Assembly (NCBI RefSeq): GCF_018687715.1
Contig: NC_056758.1
Location: 8,206,501 to 8,270,500, forward strand
Length of the DNA stretch: 64,000 bases
Source: Carya illinoinensis
Taxonomy: Eukaryota; Streptophyta; Magnoliopsida; Fagales; Juglandaceae
Direction of reading: 5' to 3'
Shown here in pieces: positions 32,995 through 43,079 of the stretch (positions are counted from its first letter, which is position 1; each line of letters starts with the position of its first letter). The position numbers and the translations under genes are program-made. The notes under the pieces are model-generated. The model worked only from the letters and a program-made list of their open reading frames with translations, did not search any database and was not told where the DNA came from.

Positions 32995-35606
32995 AAGGCT
33001 GTTCATCCGGGTTCCGACTCGGGAACCCGGGTACACCCAAACCGGAACCCAGACCGGGTTAGTCCGGGTCAGATCCGGGCCGGAACCCGGATAAACCCGG
33101 GTTTTGTAAAACCCGGTTTTTTTTTTTTTTTTTTTTCCGCTTTAAAAGCATAATTTTTTTTAATAAAAACCTATATTATATTAAAGACTTTTTAAGAAAA
33201 ATCAATGTTGAAAAGCATAATTCTCTTTATGTAAAAGCCTATATTTATTATAGAAATTTTTAAAAAAATGTTGAAAATCATCCTTGTTTTTTTTTTTAAA
33301 GCCTATATTTTGTGAAAATTTTTCTAGGAGGTAATGTTAAAAAGCATAACATTGTCCAGAATAATAAAATATATAAAAATGAAAAACTAAAATGTATGCA
33401 ATCCACTACATATTATATTATATTACATGAGTTACATATCAATGACATAGTCTTCCATGTGATTTAATCACACCAAATAAAACTTCAAGTATATTCGCTG
33501 TAGCCACCCAAACAGAAGATAACTGCCACATTGAATTGTTAGTATATTCTCTGCAGCCACCCAAACTGAAGAGTAAGAATGTATTTTAACAAAGAAAAAC
33601 ACAAATCATGGAAAGGAACACTACCAACTAGCTTAAACTATTCTCAACCCTGTGTCTGCAATCAGCAGAAATTTCAAACTATAACACGACCATAGAACAA
33701 AAGCAATGAAAAGATGGCCTGCACTTGACTTGCACGAAACAGTGGTTGGGACTCATCTTCCATCACATAACCCAGAGATCAGCACCACCACCGTGCATCT
33801 CTCCAATTCCTACAAGAAAAGGTCCCTTGATTTTCCCTTCCTAAACAAGAATCCAAAGCTGCACCAACTTTTTTCTCTCTTTTTAATGCTTTCTCTGTTT
33901 CTCTTGGATCTTACTGCTATTTTTTCCTTTATGCTATTGCTGTTCAAAAGTTCAAACTTCAAACTGTGTTAGCAAGTCAGAGTTCGTGCATTAAATTATG
34001 ATCTACCTCTTTTCTTGTAGAACCCAGTTTTTAAAACCCAGTTTTTAAAACATTTATTGAAAAAAAAAAGAAGAAGAAGAATAGAACCTAATTCCCAACC
34101 AATGAATATTAGGCTAGATGTTGCGGTAATCTCAAATAGTCTGAACAGTATTGAAAAAATAGTTAATAGGAATAAAAAATAGTAAATAATAGTAACAAAT
34201 TAATAAATCATTTGTGAATAATAATTAATTATTTATAAATTGTAGTGAAATAATATGAGATTTCTGCATTTACCAAACACATCTTAATCTATAAAAATGA
34301 ACCATATGATGCGCTTATACAAGATCTTACATGGTGGTGGTGATTGAGACCCTGAGCTTTCCCCCTTACTGCTTTCTTGGGACTCACCAATTTTCTTGTG
34401 AATTGAAACCAAAAACCCAACAACCAATTTAACTACCTCAATCTCTATTCACCGCTCAAAACCCACCGACGAATTATAAAGACCAAGAATATCTATGACC
34501 CTTAATACCCAATTTCAAACCAAACCAAATTCCATAAAGAAACAGAAAAACAATACAGGAGACAAAAACCCAATTCCTGAAACAGTGACCCAGACGACCA
34601 AAAAATTAGTAGTACTTGTAATGCAGCAGAGCAACAATAGAGTCGACAACCTATAGAAATTACTCAATATTTAATATTGGATTAAAACAAAATATTTATT
34701 TTGGTATCTCCATCTAAGTCTGGTCCCTATTGACACCATCAACTCAATACCAGAAGTCTTAAAATGATTACCTGCTACGCATTTACATCCTTCTTTTTAA
34801 CCTTGACCTCATTTTGAGCCTCAATTTTGTAAAAAATATTCCAAATAGGAGGGCCATGTTTCTACAACCAACCCCACCCCCCAAAAAAATAAACATCAAA
34901 CAGAGAAGGGTATCTTTCTTGCAAGCACAATAGTTTTCCAAACTTCACCACCCCCCCTCCCCCCGAGCGCCCCTCTTCCCAAACCTTGACCCTCTGTCTA
35001 CCTAAACATTGAACACATTTTGCATCATATTGATTGAAACCATTCACAAACCAGATATTGATATCAATATAAGGCTCAAACCAACTACTAATTTCATGTA
35101 TCATTAAACTAATATCTATATATCATGAGAATAACCAAATATAATCACAAAATTAAAAGACAACAAGTATTTTCACAGTTAGCTTTTTTTTTTTTTTTAC
35201 GGAATGTCTTTCACAGTGAACATTTTTCAAGAAACCCCACAAAAGAAATAGAGAAACAGAACAAATGTAACGACCTAGAAACAATGCTAGTCAGATTTGC
35301 GTTATAACTCCAAAAATCCAAGGCTAAAGACCAGTGCTTGACAAGCTCAAGCTCTAAAACCCAAACTCTAAAACCCATCACAACCGAATGCTTCTCAAAC
35401 ATTCAAACATTCCCTTAAAAAGAAACAAAAAAAAAAAAAAACTCAAAATCACGAAGAGAGAATAAAAAAATAGAGAACGGGAAGATGGAGAGGGATGACA
35501 GTTTCGACTGGAGAAGGACAGCGTTTACACACCTGATGAGAGAGAGAGAATGAGGCAAAGATGAAGTCTGGAGCGGCGGCAATTAGGGTTTTCAGAATCT
35601 AAGATG

Positions 35607-35694
<88 letters not shown>

Positions 35695-35783
35695 GTAGCG
35701 ATTACTCACCTGATGAGAGAGAGAAAGAATGAGGCAAAGAAGTCTGGAGCGGCGGCAGGCTGCTAGGGTTTTCAGAATCAATG

Positions 35784-35876
<93 letters not shown>

Positions 35877-36093
35877 GCGAAATTAGAGATAAAAGGGGGG
35901 GATAATGGAAACCGGGTATCGGGTTTTTAATCCAGTACCTGGATTTTAAATCCGTACCCAGACCGCATAGGTCCAGGTTTTGCAATCCGGGTTTTGGTCT
36001 AGATTAAATCCGGTCCGAAACCCAGAACCGGAATCCGGTAAAACCAGAATTCGGGCCAGGTCGGATAAAATCCGGGCCGAATGAATAGTCCTA
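32995..36093. mobile_element. Non-autonomous hAT element with CCGGGTT subterminal repeats
   Basis: The left end AAGGCTGTTCATCCGG and right end CCGAATGAATAGTCCTA are inverted relatives of each other and of plant hAT ends. The first ~130 and last ~190 bp are packed with ACCCGG/CCGGGT words. Flanks CCAATTAA and CCATTTAA overlap the ends and could be a decayed 8-bp target duplication. No transposase is visible. The interior (33130-35560) is AT-rich and non-coding, apart from a leader-like stretch on the - strand near 35600-35400. Confidence 0.65.
35520..35880. repeat. Duplicated segment with two long GA microsatellites
   Basis: A ~180-bp block (ACCTGATGAGAGAGAG, TCTGGAGCGGCGGCA, TAGGGTTTTCAGAATC, then (GA)n) occurs twice in tandem. 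The GA tracts are at 35610-35690 and 35787-35865, the second followed by (GAGC)n to 35880. Such tracts are length-unstable. Confidence 0.85.
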
Positions 36094-36139
36094 CCCATTT
36101 AAGCCGACTCCTGTTTAAACAGTCACCCCCACTCAAACT

Positions 36140-36979
36140 TAGGGCTGTAAAACGGTCGGTCCGGACCGGAAAAACTGACCGGACCAGACCGAAAAATATA
36201 GGGTTAGGGTTCGTTCCATGATTCCTTGGACCGAACTAGTTCGGTCCGATCCACGGTCCATGATTCCACAGACCGAAGTGGACCGGACCGACCGAATTAA
36301 AAATATATATTTTTATTTTATATATATATTATTTTATATAATTAATTATGTAATTTTCATCTAATCTATTCCCATTTATAATATAAAATTTTAAATATGT
36401 AATTACAAAATAATATTCTATTAATTAAGTAGTGTATATTATCAATTAATTATAACCAATTCACCATTAACTAATTACTAACATCTACATCTGTATCTAA
36501 TTAAAGTTATTAGATAAATGTTTTGTAAAATACCTAAATTGTAAGTAAATATAAAACAATTGGTAAATTATAAATTAACTAACCTAATACCAATTTCCCG
36601 TTATGTATATATGTGTATGTATATATATATTATAATTTATAATTTAGAATATGTATTATGTATGTATATATAATTTATAATATGTATCATTGATTATATA
36701 AAATTTCTTTTTAATGAGTTAGTTACATAATATACATTAATAATTTACTTAATTTTAATTTAGTAATTTAAATAAAATGTTTAATTGATTTATTTAGAAA
36801 AAAAAGAATAAAAAAGAATAATTAGATCGGACCGAATGGACCGACCGAATGCGGACTGGACCAAACGGACCGAGTAGATGTTTGGTCCGGTCCGGTCCAG
36901 AAAAAATGATAGACCGAAAAAATGATGGACCGAATCGGACCGGACCGAACCCGACCGGACAGGACCGTTTTCACCCCTA
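36140..36979. mobile_element. Non-autonomous hAT element (840 bp) with GGACCG subterminal repeats
   Basis: TAGGGCTGTAAAACGG at the left and its imperfect inverse ending CACCCCTA at the right. A perfect 8-bp duplication CTCAAACT flanks it (36132-36139 and 36980-36987), diagnostic of the hAT superfamily. Both ends carry many CGGTCCG/GGACCG words. The middle is AT-rich and non-coding. Confidence 0.88.
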
Positions 36980-36987
36980 CTCAAACT

Positions 36988-37832
36988 TACCTGCGCCGAT
37001 GCCTGTCTTCCCCCTTCCCCTTAGTTCGCACGTTCCCCTATTTTCCCTCCTTCTATGTGCCTAATATCTCTCAACGGTTTGCTCTCTTTCCATAACCACT
37101 CCTCTCCCTTTCACTGAGCCTCACTTCTCCCCATTTACTTCTCTCTCTCTCTCTCTCTCTGCAACCAACCAATTCAGTTTCTCCTCCACACCGTGAGCTT
37201 CTTCCTCCAAGCATCAACCCTCCCCACACGGCAAGCCCCGTTCTAGCCAGCCGAAAACAAGCAGCCACCACGACCTCACTGTCGTAAACGGTGAAGTTCA
37301 GCAACACCTCCAGCCGCAACCCTCCGTTCTTAGCCAAACCAAACGCACCGCCATCGCACACCTCGTCGAACCAGCCGCTTAAAACCTCTTGTTGGCCAGT
37401 TACTACACTGGATGTCACCCCTAAGCCACCACTACCGCCCTACGTTGGAAGCAGAACCGTAAGCCACCACCGTCTTCAGCCAACGACAAGTGCACGTCCA
37501 AACCAGTTCATGCGAAACACTTCGAGCCCCTCTGTCCAGCCGTCGCCCACGTCCAACACAAGTCCAGTTGCACCGCTGTTCTCCTCCATCAACTACCACG
37601 GAACAAGCCTCCACGTCCCCTGTTTTCCCTTGCCAAAAACAGAGTAGTTTTTCCCATCGGGGTGCTTAAGCCACCACGCTCTCTTCTCTCTCTGTACTCC
37701 ACCACGAGCTGAAGCAACCCTCACCTGCAGCGCCATCGATTCGCACCCAGCTCCACCGGACCTTCCTTGTCGCACAGCCAGTTTCTTCCACAAGTGATGC
37801 TGCCGTGCAGTCTTCTGTAAGGATAATGCTCA
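36988..37832. other. C-rich non-coding stretch, possibly LTR-derived
   Basis: No gene that I recognise. The + strand is pyrimidine/C-rich with CCACC and CTCTCTC words. In composition it resembles 16500-17330 of the solo LTR, so it may be the promoter/leader part of a related LTR. This is a compositional inference only. Confidence 0.3.
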
Positions 37833-37841
37833 TTTACTTTA

Positions 37842-37964
37842 GGAAAATTTTATGTGCAGTCATTTTTCCTGAATCTTTTGTGCATTCCAGTGATATGATT
37901 AGTTGTGTATTAAAAAAAAATTAATCCAACCAATCATATCAGTGGAGTATACGTAGCATTACTC
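37842..37964. mobile_element. 123-bp MITE with 9-bp target duplication
   Basis: TTTACTTTA flanks it on both sides (37833-37841 and 37965-37973). It starts GGAAAATTT and ends GTAGCATTACTC, like the MITE at 50728-50859. The middle can fold on itself (GATATGATTAG...CCAATCATATC). The 9-bp duplication points to Mutator. Confidence 0.75.
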
Positions 37965-38248
37965 TTTACTTTATGAGTGGTGCTAGTGTATGCCGCTGCA
38001 TTTGACTGCCTGACGTGTCATGACACATGTCATGCCACGTCACATAATAATATTAATATGTAAAAAAACGCAAAGGGGCTGAATGAAAATCTCGCGACTA
38101 CATTTTGAACACATTCGGTGCGTTCATCATAGACTCTCCTATCGCCCTCCCGTTGCCCTCGCTCGCTCGCCCGCCGTCCCCTCGACGTCCCGTGGCCGTC
38201 CCGTCGCTGAATGCCACTCCCTCCTCCACGAGTGCCTTCCGTCGCCGA

Positions 38249-39100
38249 AATATCTCCGCTTCTGGGGTATATCCGTACGCAGCCTCCCCTACCAGCTTTC
38301 TCCTGGGTAAGAACATGAGAGAAAACGTGAACTTGATCAACAACATCCAAATTGGACGCTCTAAAATTTCCACAAGACTTTGTAAACCCACAATCCAGCC
38401 AGTTCACTAACCCAAACTCACTATCAGTTTTAGAGTTCAAGTAAGTAATATGAATCTTAAATGGTTCAACTGAGATGACCTCACGGATCAGATAGTGCAA
38501 GCGAGGCATACCATCCTCTTCATCATATAAAGCCCATATTTGTTTAAGCTTGAAGCATTCCTCTGATCTATCTTTGTCAAAGTCATGGAAGTCAGGGTCA
38601 GGAACTGTTATTGAGATTGGTATGGTTTTCTTCAGCTCTAACTGCAGAGCATAATGGACTAAATCAGCTGTTTTAGGTGCATCTCCAGTCCGGATCGATC
38701 AAGTTGTGTCTGTGCTTTTGCATTCTCCTTAACTGGAACAGCTGCCTCTGCCACCAACTTCATCTCTTTCAATTTCTTCTGAATTTCTGTCCTTGCCTTT
38801 TCGATCAACAACTTTCTAGCATCAAATGCAGGTGCAATAGAGGAACGCCTAGTTGGAAGCTCACTTGGATTGTTAAGCTTGGGATTATGCCCATTACTAG
38901 CATTTCCATCAGCCAATCTTGCTTCTGAAGCAGATTTTAGTCCCTCATCTTCGTACCCATTTCTAAAACTGGCTCCCACGAACACCTTCCTTTTCTTTTC
39001 AGCTCTACTAGCCTTAGATCCTGGAAGTTCATTCCAGCCACCGGGAGTAGCTGGACCAGTTGTGGAAGCCGAAAATACAAGCAAAAACAGAGCATCAGCA
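38249..39100 (-). pseudogene. Captured DnaJ-family (DUF3444) gene fragment
   Basis: The - strand frame 39084-38690 encodes PGGWNELPGSKASRAEKKRKV, SSIAPAFDARKLLIEKARTEI and QKKLKEMKL. This is the middle part of plant DnaJ proteins with a C-terminal DUF3444 domain. After a frameshift near 38690, APKTADLVHYALQLELKKT, VPDPDFHDFDKDRSEECF, IWALYDEEDGMPRLHYLIRE and CVRIYPRSGDI follow. These are the start of DUF3444. Homology stops abruptly at about 38249, and GC-rich, element-derived sequence continues. The J domain and the rest of DUF3444 are absent. The fragment is not a working chaperone gene. Confidence 0.8.
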
Positions 39101-39569
39101 TTACCAAGATCACTATCAACCCAAAATCCCAGAAAAACATACCATTATCCACCCAATACACATCAACTTAGTAACAGCAAATGGATAAGAAATTAAATAA
39201 CAGCAAATTGAATCGTGTGGAGTCAAATCGGGGGCGTCGCGTGGAGTTTGTTGAGTCGAATTTGGGGGATGGGGGAGGGAGAGGGAGGGGGCATGGTTTT
39301 GAGTTTTTGTGTGTAGATGAAAAACTTGCCGGAGATGGGGCCGAGAATGGTGGTCGGCGCCTTGGGGGAGGGGGGTAGGTGGATGGGGATAGGGTTCGGT
39401 CTTCACAAAGAGCAGGAACTCATCACGTGAAAAGGGCAGATATTTTATTTTATTTCTTCATGCCACATCAGGCGCTACAATCAAGACGCAAAAATGTGAT
39501 GTCTAGTCATTTTGGTAGACTTTTTATTTATTTTAATAATATAATTAATTATGTATTAAAAAAAATTAA

Positions 39570-39735
39570 TCCAATTAATTATAAAGTGTTTAAAAGATAT
39601 ATAAAAATAATTATATATAATATTATTTATTAAACTGTCAGGTCAAGCGGTTAATTAATTATAGAGTATATAAAAAATATATAAAAATAATTATATATAA
39701 TATTATTCATTAAGCTGCCAGGTCAAGCGGTCAGT
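39570..39735. repeat. Two 80-bp tandem units at the right end of the Pack-MULE-like element
   Basis: CAGGTCAAGCGGT recurs 80 bp apart (39639 and 39719). Each copy is preceded by the same AT-rich ATATATAAAAATAATTATAT stretch. Confidence 0.85.
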
Positions 39736-39991
39736 TGGAGCAGATATATGCAAGCGGCAGGGTAGCATTTCTCTTACTTTATTACCCTTGGTCTGTAGGG
39801 CAACAGAAAATTTTTACTTGGGGATTTGGCCGCGCCGGTCCCAGGAGAAAGTGAGTAGATTGGAGAGGATGAGATTTTTCACATGGGGAGATTTCGGTTG
39901 AAGAGGGAGACGAGCAGGCTTCAATTTGAGGAATGGTTTTTATTTGGGGATTTTTCACTTATCACTGCTAGACAGGTCCATGGAATGAGAA

Positions 39992-40204
39992 GGAAAATGC
40001 TACACATTATCTCACACCACACACTTTATATATTAAAATAATATTTTTTATTTTTTTTATTTTTTATTTCATTTTATTCTTATTAAACTAATTAAATTAT
40101 TCTATTTATCATCTACACATTACATATTTATTATAGAAAAAATAAAAAAAAATTAAAATAAATGTGGTGTGTGAAGTGTGAAGATGATAAGAAGAATTTT
40201 CCAA
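39992..40204. mobile_element. MITE of about 212 bp
   Basis: The left end GGAAAATGCTACACATTATC and the right end (inverted GGAAAATTCTTCTTATCATC) pair, and ACACCACACACTT pairs with its inverse. AATGAGAA is present on both sides (39984-39991 and 40205-40212). AT-rich and non-coding inside. Relative of 2509-2717. Confidence 0.7.
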
Positions 40205-40346
40205 AATGAGAAATGGATGAGTGACATGACAACATATCATTAGAAGGCTGTTATTTGAGCTTCAGCAAATTGATCACTTTGAAGATTTTCTCATTTAAGT
40301 TGGGCTTCATTTTTACCTTGGGCTACTAGTGGTGGGTTTGATTTTT

Positions 40347-40628
40347 TATTTATTTTTTTATTTATAGCAAACATAGCACATTCTTCATTAAACAGTAACA
40401 GATTACATCATAGATTCAGACTAAATAATTTGAGAGATACATTCAGGAAAAGAATTCTACTAAACTATCAAATCTTCTAGATGCTTAGCATATTTTGCTA
40501 AGTTGTGAGCTGCCTCATTTGCGTGAACATCTTGGTATTCTCTTTATCAACTCTTTCACTTCATAAACTAAGTTGCCTCAAGTTGATCTTGACTCCGAAC
40601 TATTGTTTAATTCTTCTACCAGCATTAT
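40347..40628 (-). mobile_element. Very short LINE 3' end with 13-bp target duplication
   Basis: On the - strand, coding for ANEAAHNLAKYAKHLEDLIV, the last part of a LINE RNase H, is followed by a short trailer and an A-rich tail. The flanks GGGTTTGATTTTT (40334-40346) and GGGTTCGATTTTT (40629-40641) differ at one base. A typical extreme 5'-truncated LINE copy. Confidence 0.75.
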
Positions 40629-40939
40629 GGGTTCGATTTTTAAATCTTTGAATTTATACATAAAATGTTATGGGTTTAAATTATATTACTATGTATTAGC
40701 TTTAAAAATTAAAATTTTAGTAGTAAATAATAAAAGTAAATTTTTTTTTTAACACTTAAAATATGAATAAGCCTATTTTATGAAACGAGTTTTTACTATT
40801 ATTTAATATATTTAAATACAATATTTTAAATATGTTGATCTCTCTGGTGAGTTAGAATTTTAAGTTGGAATGGTTTTTAATTATGGCGGGGCAGCACTAT
40901 AAAATTCTGTAGTGAGTTAGGCTAAAAAGAAAATTTTAG

Positions 40940-42300
40940 GTTTAGGATTTATGAGTTATTTAAGCATTTCGGGTTTTTAATTGTAAAGTACATGCTTATT
41001 TAGAAATTCATGCATGATTGGAAGTTGATGCAAGTTACGTGCGTATTTATAGGTGACGAGTGATATTCGTTTGACACTGTTTTGAGAAAATTCAGAGAAG
41101 TTAAAAAGTCCAGGTAAGCGAGATTCTTACACTAGACTTTGCATAAAAAAAATGAACTGAGATTGATTTATGAAAAATGTGCATGATATGTTTTGAAAAG
41201 AAATGTGAAAACAATCTTAATTATGTGTTTTGCATTACTCATGAAATCTGTTTAAAATAGAAATAATTTTCTGACATAACTAGTATAGGCATGAACAATA
41301 TTTTGACATGTTTCTGAAATGTGTAAAAGAACAAGTATTAAATTTATGAATTTTCGTACATGTTATTTGAAGATGCTATGATTCCATTTTGATTATGTGA
41401 AAATGATATGAAAATGTTCAGATCTCTATTTGATATGATATGGCATTTGAAAAACTTTTGGCATGACTTTCTGATTTCGTTTTTGGTTCTGATAAGATGG
41501 CTCTGATTATTTATATGGTTGGTACCAACATCTCTAATACGAGTGCACCCACTTTGGAAATAAAGTAGTTTTTTTGCATGTTTTTTCCTGTGTGCACACT
41601 CGGGGCTTTGAAAATGAATAAGGGAAAGTTTCACATTCTGATACTGCCTAGTTTGGCTACCGGGGATAACACAACCCTACCATAAGGGTTAAACATGGTA
41701 TATGATATGATATAATATTATACGATATGATATTAAATAATGTGATAAGATGAAAATGTTCAGTCATTTTATGCCAAATGGTCTTTGAATATGAATAGTT
41801 TAAAATGTCGCTATGATGTTTTGATAACATTTTTTTGGAATATGCATTCTGAAAATGAAATTTATTTTTCTTTCATACTAAACTCTTTGAAAAGACTCAC
41901 GTTTACATGCTAGTATATGTTCTTTACATACTGAGCTTTTAATAACTCAACCCTTATCTCTACAATATTTTCAAATGTTTGAATATTTCAGTTGAGAATC
42001 AAAAATTGAAAGTATGCATGAGGCTACGTAAGCATAGTGGATTAAGTACAAAAGGGTACTTTGGTTATTAGAGAATTTTATTCAGTAATTTTGTTTTGAT
42101 TTGTCAACTTGATATTTTGGAAAGTTGATATTTATTTTGAGATTTTTTTTTGTGTTAATAATAATTATATTGGAGTAGTTGATTTGAAACAAAGAGTCCT
42201 ATGCATCATTGAGAATTTGGACTCTATGACTGTATGGTTGAAATATGATATTAAGTGACGAGAAGTAATTCTCCAACCCACGCGGGACTAGGGCGTTACA
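40940..42300 (+). repeat. 3' half of a Ty3-gypsy LTR, same family as 16179-18990
   Basis: Matches the solo LTR in order: AATGAACTGAG.TTGATTTATG, GGCATGAC, TTGGTACCAA, GTGCACTCACTTTGGAA, GCACACTTAGGGCT, ACAACCCTACCA..AGGGTTAAA, TTTGATAACAT, and the end GGGCGTTACA at 42300. The 5' half is absent or too diverged to follow. The short LINE at 40347-40628 lies just upstream. Confidence 0.7.
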
Positions 42301-43079
42301 TGAGTTGTTGTAACCAATAATTATTATTGTCGTCAACTTTGATCAAATTTAATCAAGTCGTAAATTTTCTAAATCAGATTAAAGATTCCAATTTTCTACA
42401 TTTACTTTTTTTTTTTTTAAAGAAATTTTCTCTGGTCTCTTGTTTTGGTCTTGTTTTGTTTGTTGCTTTGGACTTAGGTGGGGTTCGCTAGTTTGTAACC
42501 ACGGTTTTCCTCCGCCATAAATGAGGGTTTATGAATAAAAGTGGGAAATGGCTGCTCGTGGACAGGTGGCTCCGACTCTTCTAAAAAAAAAAAAGTTCAT
42601 CGACAAAGATCAAAAGCAAAAATGGAAAAATAAAAAGAAATCTTGAATGCTTGGATAGCATAGCTACAAAATAGAATAAAGGTGACCAAGTCGTAGCTCA
42701 GGTTGTCCAAGCCAAGGAATTGAACTAAATTATAGTAACTAACCATCCTTTAATTAAGTCTATACCAAATATCATAATTTAAAATGAAATGTACTAGTGA
42801 ATTGTTTGTTTCCACACATATCTCATCTCAGTAGTGTCTGAAAAGGAAATGGATAGAAGAACGAGAGTTGCTTTCGCTGTTATAAAACTTTGAGCACCTA
42901 TTTGCACAGCCAGTTGGAGAGGAAGTTGGGGCCTAACGGGTTTCACCACCAGCAACCATTTGAAACATTCTTAGGCCCTAAACTTTGTTATAAACCCCGC
43001 TCTTTATCTCAAGGAATATTAAATTTATGTAATTAAATGGTGCTGTGTTTGAATATATGGACAGATTATATAGATTTAT
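42301..43079. other. Intergenic with a possible LINE 3' tail
   Basis: 42450-42594 resembles the end of a LINE transcript on the + strand (TGGACTTAGGTGGGGTTCGC, then GTGGCTCCGACTCTTCT and an A run at 42582-42593). No coding is visible. The rest shows nothing I can name. Confidence 0.3.

Larger units (their letters stand above)
37975..39773. mobile_element. Pack-MULE-like element carrying a DnaJ/DUF3444 gene fragment
   Basis: A perfect 9-bp duplication TTACTTTAT flanks it (37966-37974 and 39774-39782). The ends are imperfect inverted repeats: GAGTGGTGCTAG...GCCGCTGCAT at left, and on the other strand at right GAGAAATGCTAC...GCCGCTTGCAT. Nine-base duplications and such ends fit Mutator-like elements. 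The interior holds a fragment of a host-type gene on the - strand and no transposase, which is the definition of a Pack-MULE. An imperfect palindrome lies at 38013-38042, and two ~80-bp tandem units lie near the right end. Confidence 0.75.

Noticed and set aside
35599..35985. 128-residue - strand ORF rich in Ser-Leu
   Set aside because: It is only the translation of the two GA microsatellites. No real protein character.
38030..38509. 159-residue ORF considered as one intact gene
   Set aside because: Its first half is a DUF3444 fragment; the second half after 38249 is GC-rich, element-derived sequence. The fusion is an accident of the element border.
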